44,108 nt of DNA from HB2-32-21 sp040235495. Lineage in GTDB: Bacteria; Pseudomonadota; Gammaproteobacteria; Pseudomonadales; Porticoccaceae. Each line of letters opens with the position of its first letter. The first letter of the stretch is position 1. The stretch covers positions 1 through 44,108 of the forward strand of contig JBECKV010000167.1 in assembly GCA_040235495.1 (NCBI GenBank), read 5' to 3'. Shown piece after piece: positions 24,472 to 32,761 of this stretch. The position numbers and the translations under genes are program-made. The notes below the pieces were generated by a model that was not told the origin of the DNA, made no database searches, and was given only the letters and a program-made list of their open reading frames with translations.

Positions 24472-26241
24472 ATGAACCGGCGTGAATTTCTCGATATTCT
24501 CTGGAAGGGCAGTATCGCCGCCGGGCTCAGCGGCTGCGACCGACTCGACAGTAATGCCGAAACAGTGAAGGATTACTACAATCTGCCCGCTTTCGGCGAT
24601 GCCCGCATCCTCCACATCACTGACAGCCATGCTCAGTTGCTACCGATTTATTTCCGCGAACCCAATGTCAACATCGGCATCGGCGAAGCCAGCGGCCGCT
24701 TTCCCCATCTGGTGGGGAAAAACCTGCTCGCCGAACTCACCGCCGCCAAAAGCCTGACCCTGAGCGCGCGCGACATCCACGCATTCACCTATCTGGATTT
24801 CAGTGAGTCCGCGGCCTTGTACGGCAAGGTCGGTGGCTTTGCCCACCTGAAAACCCTGATCGACCGCCTGCGGGCGGAAAGCCCCGGCGGCGCCCTGCTG
24901 CTGGATGGCGGTGACACCTGGCAGGGTTCCGGCACTGCTCTGTGGACGCGGGGCAAGGACATGGTCGGCGCCTGCAATCGCCTGGGTGTCGATGTAATGA
25001 CCGGCCACTGGGAGTTCACCTACCAGGCCGGGGAAGTTTTGGAAAACAGCCGCGCTTTCATGGGTGAATTTGTCGCGCAAAATGTCAAAGCGACCGAAGA
25101 CGCCCTGTTTGAAGGCACTGATGTGTATGACGAAGACAGTGGCCACGTATTCAAGCCCTACGTGATCAAGACCGTTAACCAGCGGCGTATCGCGGTCATC
25201 GGCCAGGCCTTTCCCTATACTCCGATCGCCAATCCACGGCGGTTTATTCCGGACTGGACCTTCGGCATTCGCGCCCAGGAACTGAGTGAACTGGCGACCC
25301 GGATTGGCGAGCGGGAAAAACCGGATGCGGTCGTTTTGCTGTCCCACAACGGCATGGACGTGGATTTGAAGCTGGCCGGCGAAGTGGTCGGCATCGACTT
25401 CATCCTCGGTGGCCACACCCACGACGGCGTACCCCTGCCGGTCACCGTGCAAAACCCCGGCGGCAAGACCGTGGTCACCAACGCCGGCTCCAATGGCAAG
25501 TTTGTGGGCGTGCTGGATATCCAGTTCGGCGCCTCGGGCATCAGCGGTTTCCGCTACCGTCTGCTGCCGGTGTTCGCGAATCTGCTGCCCGCCGACCCGG
25601 CCATGCAGGCTTATATCGACGAAGTGCGTGCCCCCTGGCTGGAGACCCTGAACCAGCCACTGGCCGTCACCGAATCCCTACTCTATCGGCGAGGTAATTT
25701 CTCCGGCACCTTTGACCAGCTCATCTGTGACGCCCTGCGCGATGTTCTCGATGCCCAGATCAGCCTGTCACCGGGCTTTCGCTGGGGCACCAGCGTGCTG
25801 CCCGGCGAGACTATCACCATGGAGCGGGTGTTGGATCAAACCTGCATGAGCTACCCGGAGACCTATGTCCGGGAAATGAGCGGCGAGGACATCAGGTTTG
25901 TACTGGAAAGCGTCTGTGACAACCTCTTCAATGCCGACCCCTATTATCAACAGGGTGGCGACATGGTGAGGGTCGGCGGCTTGCGCTTTAGCTGCGCTCC
26001 CAATGCGGTCATGGGCAAGCGCATCGGTGATCTGGAACTGCCCGATGGCACCCCGTTGGAGGCTGCCAGGCACTACAAAGTAGCCGGCTGGGCAACCGTC
26101 GCCTCCCAGGCGCCGGGCGCACCGGTGTGGGAGGTGGTGGCCGACTACCTGCGCGCGGCCAAAACCGTGAATATCCCCCGGGGCAACAACCCGCTGCTCA
26201 AGGGTGTGGAAGGTAATCCAGGGCTGGCCGACTATGATTAA
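24472..26241 (+). CDS. soxB: SoxB, thiosulfohydrolase
   Basis: The 589-residue enzyme hydrolyses the sulfone group from SoxY-bound thiosulfonate, releasing sulfate. It belongs to the metallophosphatase/5'-nucleotidase family with two manganese ions. Metal motifs are ARILHITDSHAQ (from residue 44, D51 and H53), GDTWQG, the SoxB signature GHWEFTY (178-184) and GHTHDG (314-319). The N-terminus NRREFLDILWKG is Tat-like and ends in a GLSGC lipobox. It starts two bases after the preceding stop, so it is coupled. Confidence 0.97.
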   Translation: MNRREFLDILWKGSIAAGLSGCDRLDSNAETVKDYYNLPAFGDARILHITDSHAQLLPIYFREPNVNIGIGEASGRFPHLVGKNLLAELTAAKSLTLSARDIHAFTYLDFSESAALYGKVGGFAHLKTLIDRLRAESPGGALLLDGGDTWQGSGTALWTRGKDMVGACNRLGVDVMTGHWEFTYQAGEVLENSRAFMGEFVAQNVKATEDALFEGTDVYDEDSGHVFKPYVIKTVNQRRIAVIGQAFPYTPIANPRRFIPDWTFGIRAQELSELATRIGEREKPDAVVLLSHNGMDVDLKLAGEVVGIDFILGGHTHDGVPLPVTVQNPGGKTVVTNAGSNGKFVGVLDIQFGASGISGFRYRLLPVFANLLPADPAMQAYIDEVRAPWLETLNQPLAVTESLLYRRGNFSGTFDQLICDALRDVLDAQISLSPGFRWGTSVLPGETITMERVLDQTCMSYPETYVREMSGEDIRFVLESVCDNLFNADPYYQQGGDMVRVGGLRFSCAPNAVMGKRIGDLELPDGTPLEAARHYKVAGWATVASQAPGAPVWEVVADYLRAAKTVNIPRGNNPLLKGVEGNPGLADYD

Positions 26242-26285
26242 ATCTCGCAAACCACCGGGAGCGGGTTCCGGTTCGAGGACCACAG

Positions 26286-26804
26286 ATGGCCCACAGTCCT
26301 TGCTTGATACGCTCGCACAACACTAAAACTCCGCGCCCGATCCGGTGCTTGATCATGCTTTGTCTGGTGACCATGGACCCCCTGCTGAACTTAAGGGCTT
26401 GGGCATCCGAACTCAGCGCAGAAAAGCCTTTTGCCGAGGCTCATATCATTTTGCAGGTCAGCGATGCCGCCAGCGTCCATCACGATGCCACGCTGGATAT
26501 CGCCAATAACCTGATGAAATACTACGGCGGCCAGGACAAGGTAGACATCGAGGTGATCGCCTTTGGCGCCGGGGTCAAGCTGCTGACGGAGGGTAGCGAG
26601 GCCGCGGACCTTATGCGCGCGCAAAGAATTTCCAGCCTGGCCGCCCACGGCGTCAGGTTCTATGTCTGCGGCAACACCCTGGATACGATAGCGCGCAACA
26701 CCGGCAAACGCCCCCAGACACTCAACAACGTGGAAGTCGTGCAGACCGGAGTCGCGTTCATGGTGGAGGAAATAAAGCGTGGCTACACCCTCGTTCATCC
26801 CTGA
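26286..26804 (+). CDS. DsrE-like sulfur-relay family protein, probably exported
   Basis: The 172-residue protein has a hydrophobic N-terminal stretch (CLIMLCLVTMDPLLNLRAWA) that may be a signal peptide, then a DsrE/TusD-like fold. Visible segments are HIILQVSDAASVHHDATLDIA, VDIEVIAFGAGVKLLTEG and YVCGNTLD, whose cysteine is the conserved candidate sulfur-carrying residue. Periplasmic DsrE relatives often sit in sox clusters and may handle sulfane sulfur. GAGG precedes the ATG, 44 bp after soxB, so it is probably the last gene of the operon. Confidence 0.82.
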   Translation: MAHSPCLIRSHNTKTPRPIRCLIMLCLVTMDPLLNLRAWASELSAEKPFAEAHIILQVSDAASVHHDATLDIANNLMKYYGGQDKVDIEVIAFGAGVKLLTEGSEAADLMRAQRISSLAAHGVRFYVCGNTLDTIARNTGKRPQTLNNVEVVQTGVAFMVEEIKRGYTLVHP

Positions 26805-26828
26805 ACGAAGGGCTTGACAAGCAGGTGC

Positions 26829-27356
26829 TTACTCGTAGTTGTCCTTCAGCACGAAGAAAGTGATGCCGATGAAAGCGACAAAGATCACCAAAGCCGGCCA
26901 GATCCCGTTAATGCCCAGCAAACCATTCAGCGTAAGCTCACCAAAGTTGGCGGTTTTGATCAACACCTCCAGAGAGGGGTAGACCAGGGAAAAAATCAGC
27001 GCCCCGACGAGTCCGCCAAGCAGGGTCGCGAGCGCGTCTTTTTTACCTTCCGCGGCGCCAACCACGCAGGTGCCGGGACAAAAGCCGGATACCGCCCAGC
27101 CGACACCAAACACCAGGCCGCCGAGAGCAACGCCCCAGACATAGACGGGCTTGACCGACATGTGGGCCCAGCCACCCAGATTCAGCAGCGCGATACCCAG
27201 GGCGCCGACACCAATGGCGGTGCCCATCAATTTTATGATCCACATATCCTTGAGTCGCAGGGTACCCAGGATGCGGCGATAACTGGTCGCTCCGCCCAGA
27301 TAAAGAATCGCGCCGAAGGCGCAACCGATAAGAAAACCGGTAAGCAGAATGGTCAT
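26829..27356 (-). CDS. YeeE/YedE-type sulfur permease, second half (DUF6691-like)
   Basis: The 175-residue membrane protein has about four to five spans and the motif GFCPGTCVVGAAEGKKDA, whose cysteines correspond to those that contact thiosulfate in YeeE-type channels. The frame is open to 27464, but the ATG at 27356 with GGAG upstream begins directly at the first span (MTILLTGFLIGCAFGAILYL). The upstream gene's stop overlaps the ribosome-binding region, so the pair is translationally coupled. Together they probably form one split transporter for sulfur compounds. Confidence 0.87.
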   Translation of the reverse strand: MTILLTGFLIGCAFGAILYLGGATSYRRILGTLRLKDMWIIKLMGTAIGVGALGIALLNLGGWAHMSVKPVYVWGVALGGLVFGVGWAVSGFCPGTCVVGAAEGKKDALATLLGGLVGALIFSLVYPSLEVLIKTANFGELTLNGLLGINGIWPALVIFVAFIGITFFVLKDNYE

Positions 27357-27357
27357 A

Positions 27358-27897
27358 TTAATTCTCCGCGCCGGAACGATAGAGGAATTTGGCTGCCAGA
27401 ATCGCGGCGCCAAAGGCCGTGGCGGCAAAAATAAAGGAACTGATCGCCAACTGCGGGATGCCACTGATCATATGGCCGCTGGTGCAACCACCGGCGAGCC
27501 GGGCGCCAAACAACAAGGCGACACCGCCGAAAAAAGCCGCGGCGTAGCGTTTGCCCATGGAATCACCAAAACGCGCCTGCCACATGGGAGGCAGTGAACC
27601 CTTGTCCGCTTGCGGCTGACGCTTGCCAAAGATCGCCGCCGCCACCCCGCCGCCGACGAACATGCCTAATACCAGCATCCAGCCATAACCCACGCCCCAG
27701 TTTTCCCTGGCGCCGTATTTGGCTAAATAGGTATTGGATTCAGCGAACGCGGGGGCAATTTTATGGGCGATCACGGCATCGGAAACGACAAACTGAGTCG
27801 AGACTCCGAGCGGTGAGACCAGCGCCGTGGCTAAAACCAACAGCAGCCCGAGGGAAATGCCCGCCGCTTTCCAGGAAATGATGTAATCACGTTCCAT
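27358..27897 (-). CDS. YeeE/YedE-type sulfur permease, first half
   Basis: The 179-residue protein has about four spans. It carries ARLAGGCTSGHMISG, the first conserved cysteine motif of the YeeE/YedE family. An exported loop of about 60 residues (after SPLGVSTQFVVSDA) lies between spans one and two. AGGAGG stands just before the ATG. Its AT-rich promoter resembles that of soxC, suggesting shared control by the ArsR-type repressor. Confidence 0.88.
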   Translation of the reverse strand: MERDYIISWKAAGISLGLLLVLATALVSPLGVSTQFVVSDAVIAHKIAPAFAESNTYLAKYGARENWGVGYGWMLVLGMFVGGGVAAAIFGKRQPQADKGSLPPMWQARFGDSMGKRYAAAFFGGVALLFGARLAGGCTSGHMISGIPQLAISSFIFAATAFGAAILAAKFLYRSGAEN

Positions 27898-27933
27898 AAA
27901 ACCTCCTACACTTTGTTTTTATACATTATTAAA

Positions 27934-27953
27934 TTATGTTACTAATATATAAC
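27934..27953 (-). promoter_or_regulatory. Candidate operator in the yeeE-type promoter, related to the soxC operator
   Basis: TTATGTTA (27934-27941) and AATATATAAC (27944-27953) match words in the soxC promoter. On the minus strand the order is GTTA-TATATTA-GTAACATAA. The soxC region read the same way is GTTAG-TATATTA-(7 extra bases)-CTAACATAA. A minus-strand TTGTTA -35 followed 18 bp later by TAATAA is possible here. The surroundings (27900-27990) are strikingly AT-rich. Confidence 0.45.
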
Positions 27954-28016
27954 AATCAAGACTAAATATATATTATATATGCATATAAGATGGATGTTTA
28001 AAAACTCACACCTGCG

Positions 28017-28048
28017 ATGACTCGCAACCGCTATGACTCGCAACCGCT
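28017..28048 (+). repeat. Exact 16-bp tandem duplication
   Basis: ATGACTCGCAACCGCT occurs at 28017-28032 and again at 28033-28048, followed by ATGATGG. It lies upstream of the thioredoxin-like gene and creates in-register ATG codons. Confidence 0.95.
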
Positions 28049-28107
28049 ATGATGGCAGGACTTCCACTGATCGCGCCGACTTCCAAAACACGAGTGCACC
28101 GAACACA

Positions 28108-28665
28108 ATGACGTTTAAAACGCAGCCGCTTAAACCAGCGTCGAGGCACTGCCGAAGCCGCTCTGCCAGTACCCATGGTCGTATCCTGGCTCTCGTCCTG
28201 GCCCTTGTCGCCGGCTTTGTCGGTGAGCCTGCCCGTGCCGACACGAGCGGTTTCCCTGAACTGCTGGCTGGAGCCGAAGCCGCCGAGGGCGCACCGATCA
28301 TAATTTACGCCTCGCGCGCGGACTGCCGCTTTTGCCGCCTGCTGGAACAGGAGGTTCTCAAACCCCTGATCCGCTCAGGTGACTACAGCGGCCAGTTCAA
28401 CCTCCTTCCCCTGCCCCTCGATGCGCCCCAAGGCCTGGTTAATTTCGCGGGCAACGAAATAACGGTCGGGGAGTTGGCCAGCCGCTATCAACTGCAACTG
28501 ACACCTACCCTGGTATTTGTTGATGACCAAGGATCGGAGCTGGTCCCGCGCCTGATCGGTTACCAAAGTGGTGCTTATTATGAGTACTATCTCGAGCAAG
28601 CCATCCGCGCGGCCGGGACCGGCACAAAGCCCTCGGCTCAAGCACTTGAAGACGCCGGCAGGTAA
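28108..28665 (+). CDS. Periplasmic thioredoxin-like protein (SoxW-like)
   Basis: From the ATG at 28108 this is a 185-residue protein with a long basic N-region and the span RILALVLALVAGFVGEPARA as signal peptide. It then has a thioredoxin fold with the redox pair C73-x-x-C76 (ADCRFCRLLE) and the cis-proline region QLTPTLVFVDDQG. Proteins of this kind in sox clusters (SoxW/SoxS) keep SoxY or related thiols reduced. The frame is open further upstream through the 16-bp repeat, and no clear ribosome-binding site is seen, so the start is uncertain. Confidence 0.78.
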   Translation: MTFKTQPLKPASRHCRSRSASTHGRILALVLALVAGFVGEPARADTSGFPELLAGAEAAEGAPIIIYASRADCRFCRLLEQEVLKPLIRSGDYSGQFNLLPLPLDAPQGLVNFAGNEITVGELASRYQLQLTPTLVFVDDQGSELVPRLIGYQSGAYYEYYLEQAIRAAGTGTKPSAQALEDAGR

Positions 28666-28755
28666 AACCAGACCCTGTCCCGGTGGGCGCAAGCGCCCTG
28701 TAAACCCACACCACTGTGATAAAGTCCGGTCCTCCCGCGCAAACCATTCGCTTTC

Positions 28756-30189
28756 ATGAAACCAGGCCCAGCGGTAGACCGCATCAAAAACCAGCTCGAC
28801 CACCCGATCATCGACGCTGATGGCCACTCGGTGGAATTCACACCGGTCTTGCTCGACTACCTGAAACAGGTCGCCGGGCCGGACATTGCCCAGCGTTTCG
28901 AACAGCGCCAGGTCAACTGGTACGCCATGAGCCCCCAGGAGCGACTGGACAAGAAGCAGACCCGACCGGTGTGGTGGGCGCTGCCGTCGCGCAACACCCT
29001 GGATCGCGCCACCGCCATCCTGCCCAAGCTGCTGCACAAACGGCTCGATGAAATGGGTATCGATTTCGCCATCGTCTATCCGACCCTGGGTTTGATGTTT
29101 CCTGGCGACCCCGCCGAGGATGTGCGTCGCGCCACCTGCCGGGCCCTGAACACTTATCAGGCGGATATCTTCCGCAGCCACGGCGCACGCATGACGCCGG
29201 TGGCGGTGATTCCCCTGAGCACGCCCCAAGAAGGCATCGAGGAGCTCGAATACGCGGTCGGGGAACTGGGCCTTAAAGCCATCATGGTGCCCGGTTTGAT
29301 CAGGCGTCCGATTGCCGCCGCTGCTACAATTTCCCCCCAAGCGGGCCGCTACGCCACCTGGCTGGATACCCTCGGGTTTGAGTCCCTTTACGATTACGAT
29401 CCCTTCTGGGCCAAATGCGTGGAGCTGAAAGTCGCGGTGACGGTGCATTCCGGCGGCACCGGCTGGGGGACCCGCCAATCGGTCAACAACTATATGTTCA
29501 ACCACATCGGTAACTTCGCCGCCGCCGGCGAAGGCTTCTGCCGCTCGTTGGTGCTCGGTGGCGTCACGCGGCGCTTTCCCGGCCTCAAGTTCGCCTTCCT
29601 CGAAGGCGGCGTGGCCTGGGCCAGCTCACTCTACGCGGCACTGATCGCCCACTGGGACAAGCGCAACCGGCAGGCGCTGGAACACTACAACCCCCAGGCG
29701 CTGGATCACCGGCAGCTGGCACAATTGTTCCGGGAGTATGGCGATGAGATCATCGGCCAGGAAGTAAGCGTGGAGGATCTGGCCCGGGATTATCTGACCA
29801 GAAACAAGGAAGATCCGGCAATGCTGGATGAGTTCGCCGCCTGCGGATTCTCCCGCGCCGAGGATATCCGCGAGCAGTTCACGGCGAATTTCTATTTCGG
29901 TTGCGAGGCCGATGATCGGCACACGGCTACCGCTTTTGATCGGCGCCTGAACCCACTGGAGGCGGTACTCAAGCCCGTACTCGGATCGGACATCGGCCAC
30001 TGGGATGTGCCCAACATGAGCGGGATCCTGGTGGAAGCCTGGGAACTGGTCGAAAACGGGATTCTCGACCCCAAGCAGTTCCGGGATTTCAGCTTCGCTA
30101 ATGCAGTCACCCTGCATGGTGGCATGAATCCGGACTTTTACAGGGCTACGGCGGTGGCAGCCGCGGCGGATGAAATACTCGGTCTATAG
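28756..30189 (+). CDS. Amidohydrolase family protein (amidohydrolase 2 / ACMSD-like)
   Basis: The 477-residue TIM-barrel metal-dependent hydrolase opens with HPIIDADGHSVEF. It holds VTVHSGGTGWG and HIGNFAAAGE in the barrel and GSDIGHWDVPNM with the late catalytic Asp. Members of this group hydrolyse or decarboxylate aromatic acids or open lactones. An alkane- or ketone-degradation role next to BVMOs elsewhere in the window is only a guess. The gene stands 90 bp after the thioredoxin-like gene on the same strand. Its ribosome-binding site is weak. Confidence 0.85.
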   Translation: MKPGPAVDRIKNQLDHPIIDADGHSVEFTPVLLDYLKQVAGPDIAQRFEQRQVNWYAMSPQERLDKKQTRPVWWALPSRNTLDRATAILPKLLHKRLDEMGIDFAIVYPTLGLMFPGDPAEDVRRATCRALNTYQADIFRSHGARMTPVAVIPLSTPQEGIEELEYAVGELGLKAIMVPGLIRRPIAAAATISPQAGRYATWLDTLGFESLYDYDPFWAKCVELKVAVTVHSGGTGWGTRQSVNNYMFNHIGNFAAAGEGFCRSLVLGGVTRRFPGLKFAFLEGGVAWASSLYAALIAHWDKRNRQALEHYNPQALDHRQLAQLFREYGDEIIGQEVSVEDLARDYLTRNKEDPAMLDEFAACGFSRAEDIREQFTANFYFGCEADDRHTATAFDRRLNPLEAVLKPVLGSDIGHWDVPNMSGILVEAWELVENGILDPKQFRDFSFANAVTLHGGMNPDFYRATAVAAAADEILGL

Positions 30190-30216
30190 CCGCTGTAGCA
30201 TCTGTTCATGCGTATT

Positions 30217-30263
30217 TAAAAAAACGGCACGGAACCGAAAGCTCCGTCGCTTGCGGCTCCGTG
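30217..30263 (-). terminator. Intrinsic terminator of the hsp20 gene
   Basis: On the minus strand, CACGGAGCCG pairs with CGGTTCCGTG (one mismatch) and then comes CCGTTTTTTT. The plus-strand coordinates are 30228-30237 and 30254-30263, with the A-run near 30217-30224. Confidence 0.75.
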
Positions 30264-30279
30264 TTGGCGATGCCTGAAA

Positions 30280-30306
30280 GGTTCAACCGAACTAGCCGAA
30301 CTAGCC
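30280..30306 (-). repeat. 9-bp tandem repeat spanning the hsp20 stop codon
   Basis: On the minus strand the code reads ATC GGC TAG TTC GGC TAG TTC GGT TGA ACC. GGCTAGTTC occurs twice and a decayed third unit, GGTTGAACC, follows. Every unit carries an in-frame stop, and the first TAG (30301-30303) ends hsp20. Confidence 0.92.
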
Positions 30307-30819
30307 GATGTTGATTTTTTTGCGCTTGGCTTTTTCAACCTTCGGCAACTTCAGTTCCAGAATGCCATCCTTGAACGTGGCCTTACATTGATCGCTGTCC
30401 ACGTCGCTCGGCAGTGATAGCACGCGGGAAAAGCTGCCGCGACTGATTTCGCTGCGATAATAATCGCCCTTTTCTTCCTTTTCCTCGTGGCTGGTACTGC
30501 CATTAATGGACACCGAGCTATCGGTTACCGAGATATCGAGATCTTCCTTTTTGACGCCTGGCAGCTCGGCGCGGACCACCACCTCACTGTCACGGTCGAT
30601 CACATCCACCTTGGGAATCTTGCCCTCGAAAACACCACCCAATTCCGGCCACGACGGCCACTCCGTCTGCAAAGACCGCAGCCAGCGGCGCGGAAACCAT
30701 TGAGCGGCGAAGCGGTCCATTTCCTCGAATGGACTCAACGCCCGGCCTGGTTCCGCTGTTTGCACTTGACCACGTTTTACTTCTACTTCTTTTTTTTCCT
30801 GCTGTTTAGCTTTGCTCAT
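30301..30819 (-). CDS. Hsp20/alpha-crystallin small heat-shock protein
   Basis: The 172-residue ATP-independent chaperone holds unfolding proteins in soluble complexes. A Lys/Glu-rich start (QQEKKEVEVKRG) is followed by FEEMDRFAAQWFPRRWL. The alpha-crystallin domain includes VVVRAELPGVKKEDLDISVT, YYRSEISRGSFSRVLSLP, and the strand pair FKDGILELKLPK. The tail KKINIG provides an I-x-I anchor for assembly. The ATG at 30819 follows AAAGGAG; an upstream-extended frame to 30870 is not used. Confidence 0.95.
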   Translation of the reverse strand: MSKAKQQEKKEVEVKRGQVQTAEPGRALSPFEEMDRFAAQWFPRRWLRSLQTEWPSWPELGGVFEGKIPKVDVIDRDSEVVVRAELPGVKKEDLDISVTDSSVSINGSTSHEEKEEKGDYYRSEISRGSFSRVLSLPSDVDSDQCKATFKDGILELKLPKVEKAKRKKINIG

Positions 30820-31015
30820 AACAATCTCCTTTTGGTTTAGATGACGCGTAACACCCGCTCTCATCAGCAACTTTTATAGTGGATAAAAAGTGCTTTTGCG
30901 CCAGTGACGCAAATCAACAACATCGAAATCTCCGTGTGGCGCCAAAACCCCGGCAGGCCGACAGGGATCAGCGACGGGCGACCCGACCCGACCGCGCCAT
31001 GCCGACCCCGCTCGC

Positions 31016-31942
31016 TTAAATCCCAATCAAAGCCCGAATATGAGCCGTTGCGCACCGGCCCAACGCGGGGAGGTTATAGCCGCCTTCCAGCGACGAAACA
31101 ATTCTGCTGGCAGCGTATTTCCGGGCCATGCGCACCAGTTGTTGCGTCAGCCAGGCGTAATCACTTTCACTGAGATTGAGCTCCGCGAGCGGGTCGTCCA
31201 TATGCGCGTCAAAACCGGCGGAGATAAATATCATCTCCGGCTTGAAGGACTCGATTCGGGCAAACCAGGATTGCTCGACAGCCTCTCTGAACTGCCGCGC
31301 CGAAGAACCGGGGGCAAGCGTCACGTTGATGACCCGGTCGCTATTTTTAATGAAATCCTTACCGGGATAATTGGGATGCTGGAAGCTGGAGCAGATCAGG
31401 ACATTTTCATTGTTTTGAAAAATCTCCTCCGTGCCATTGCCGTGGTGAACATCGAAATCAATAATGGCGACCTTATTGATGCTGTCCCTGGTCAAGGCGT
31501 AGGCAGCGCCGATGGCAATATTATTAAAAAGGCAAAAGCCCATGGCCTGATTGCTTTCCGCATGGTGGCCGGGCGGGCGAACGTTACAAAAAGCATTGTC
31601 GGCCTCCCCGGCAATCAGCAGATCAACGGCCTTTATGACAGCGCCAGCCGCCCGATAAGCCGCCTTCAGGCTGTCGGGATTCATGGCCGTATCCGCGTCC
31701 AGACGCCGCAAACCCTGTGGCGGCAGGCTGCTGTGAAGGAAATCGACATAAGCGGCGCTATGGACGAGTTCGATCCGAGCGCGTGTCGCCAGGGGTGCTT
31801 CGTACAGCCGCAGGAAGTCATGGATACCCGCTTCCTTCAGGCCATCCTCGATGGCCCGCAAGCGCCGGGGCGACTCGGGGTGATGCGCCCCCATGTCATG
31901 GAGGAGGCAGTCCGGATGTGTCACGAAAGCCGTCGTCATCAT
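31016..31942 (-). CDS. Histone deacetylase superfamily hydrolase (class II-like)
   Basis: The 308-residue zinc hydrolase carries RPPGHHAESNQAMGFCLFNN with the catalytic His pair, IDFDVHHGNGT with two zinc ligands, and AGFDAHMDDPL with the third. SLEGGYN near the end forms the substrate lid. Bacterial members deacetylate small acetylated amines such as polyamines, or proteins. It starts with two consecutive ATGs, and either may be used. No strong ribosome-binding site is visible. Confidence 0.93.
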   Translation of the reverse strand: MMTTAFVTHPDCLLHDMGAHHPESPRRLRAIEDGLKEAGIHDFLRLYEAPLATRARIELVHSAAYVDFLHSSLPPQGLRRLDADTAMNPDSLKAAYRAAGAVIKAVDLLIAGEADNAFCNVRPPGHHAESNQAMGFCLFNNIAIGAAYALTRDSINKVAIIDFDVHHGNGTEEIFQNNENVLICSSFQHPNYPGKDFIKNSDRVINVTLAPGSSARQFREAVEQSWFARIESFKPEMIFISAGFDAHMDDPLAELNLSESDYAWLTQQLVRMARKYAASRIVSSLEGGYNLPALGRCATAHIRALIGI

Positions 31943-32047
31943 AAAGCAGAGCGGCCCTGGCCAATAATGACCATTAATAAAGAAGGTGAACTTACCGTCA
32001 ATTTTTAAAAAGTATAAACCCGCGTTTCAGGACGGGCCAGTGCGCGC

Positions 32048-32104
32048 CGTTCTATCCGACCTAAGGCCTGCTGTCCGATCTAACGCCCGCTATCCGACCT
32101 AACG
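32048..32104 (-). repeat. Three 19-bp tandem units at the O-methyltransferase stop codon
   Basis: On the minus strand the units are CGTTAGGTCGGATAGCGGG (32104-32086), CGTTAGATCGGACAGCAGG (32085-32067) and CCTTAGGTCGGATAGAACG (32066-32048). The first contains the gene's TAG (32101-32099). Confidence 0.92.
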
Positions 32105-32761
32105 CTTGCGCGCGAGCGTCAGGCCGTCACCCACAGGCAACATCGCCAGATCCACTCGCTCGTCCGTTTTGATAAAGGTATTAAACGTTCGGATCGCCCG
32201 GGTATCGTCATCCTGCTGGTTCCGATCGATTACCGCGCCGCCCCACAGGACATTGTCGATCGCAATGAGGCCGCCGGGACGCAAAAGCTTCAGGCATTGT
32301 TCGTAGTACTGTCGATAGCCGGTTTTATCGGCATCGATAAAAGCAAAGTCATAGCTGCCCTGCTCACCGGCTTCGATCTTTTTTCGCAAGGTCTCTGTCG
32401 CCGGGGCGAGATGGAGATCGATTTTGTCGGCCACACCGGCGCGCTGCCAATAGCGGCGCGCTACCGAGGTATAGTCCTCGTTGATATCACAAGCCAGAAC
32501 GTGACCTGCCTCGGGCAGGGCCAGCGCTACCGCCAGGGCGCTATAGCCCGTGAACACCCCGACTTCAATGGTTCGTGTGGCGCCCAGCAATTTCACCAAC
32601 AGGGCCATGAACTGACCCTGCTCGGGGCTGATCTGCATGGCCGCCATGGGCAGGCCCGCCGTTTCTTCGCGCAACTCGGTCAGTATCGAGGCTTCACGCA
32701 GGGAAACATCCTGCAAATATGCGTAAAGCGCTTCCGTTAACTGCAGGGTTCTGCTGGACAT
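32099..32761 (-). CDS. Class I SAM-dependent O-methyltransferase (caffeoyl-CoA OMT-like)
   Basis: The 220-residue enzyme shows the SAM-binding motif TIEVGVFTGYSALAVALALP, then HVLACDIN, DFAFIDADKTGY with metal-binding Asp, and IAIDNVLWGG. These mark the cation-dependent O-methyltransferase family that methylates catechol-like hydroxyls. The ATG at 32761 is chosen because GGGAGG precedes it; the frame is open to 32791. The stop lies inside a 19-bp tandem repeat. The natural acceptor is not known. Confidence 0.93.
   Translation of the reverse strand: MSSRTLQLTEALYAYLQDVSLREASILTELREETAGLPMAAMQISPEQGQFMALLVKLLGATRTIEVGVFTGYSALAVALALPEAGHVLACDINEDYTSVARRYWQRAGVADKIDLHLAPATETLRKKIEAGEQGSYDFAFIDADKTGYRQYYEQCLKLLRPGGLIAIDNVLWGGAVIDRNQQDDDTRAIRTFNTFIKTDERVDLAMLPVGDGLTLARKR

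Noticed and set aside
30820..30915. Sigma54 or sigma32 promoter before hsp20
   Set aside because: A TGGC...GC element is present but its spacing does not match sigma54, and no heat-shock -10/-35 pair was convincing.
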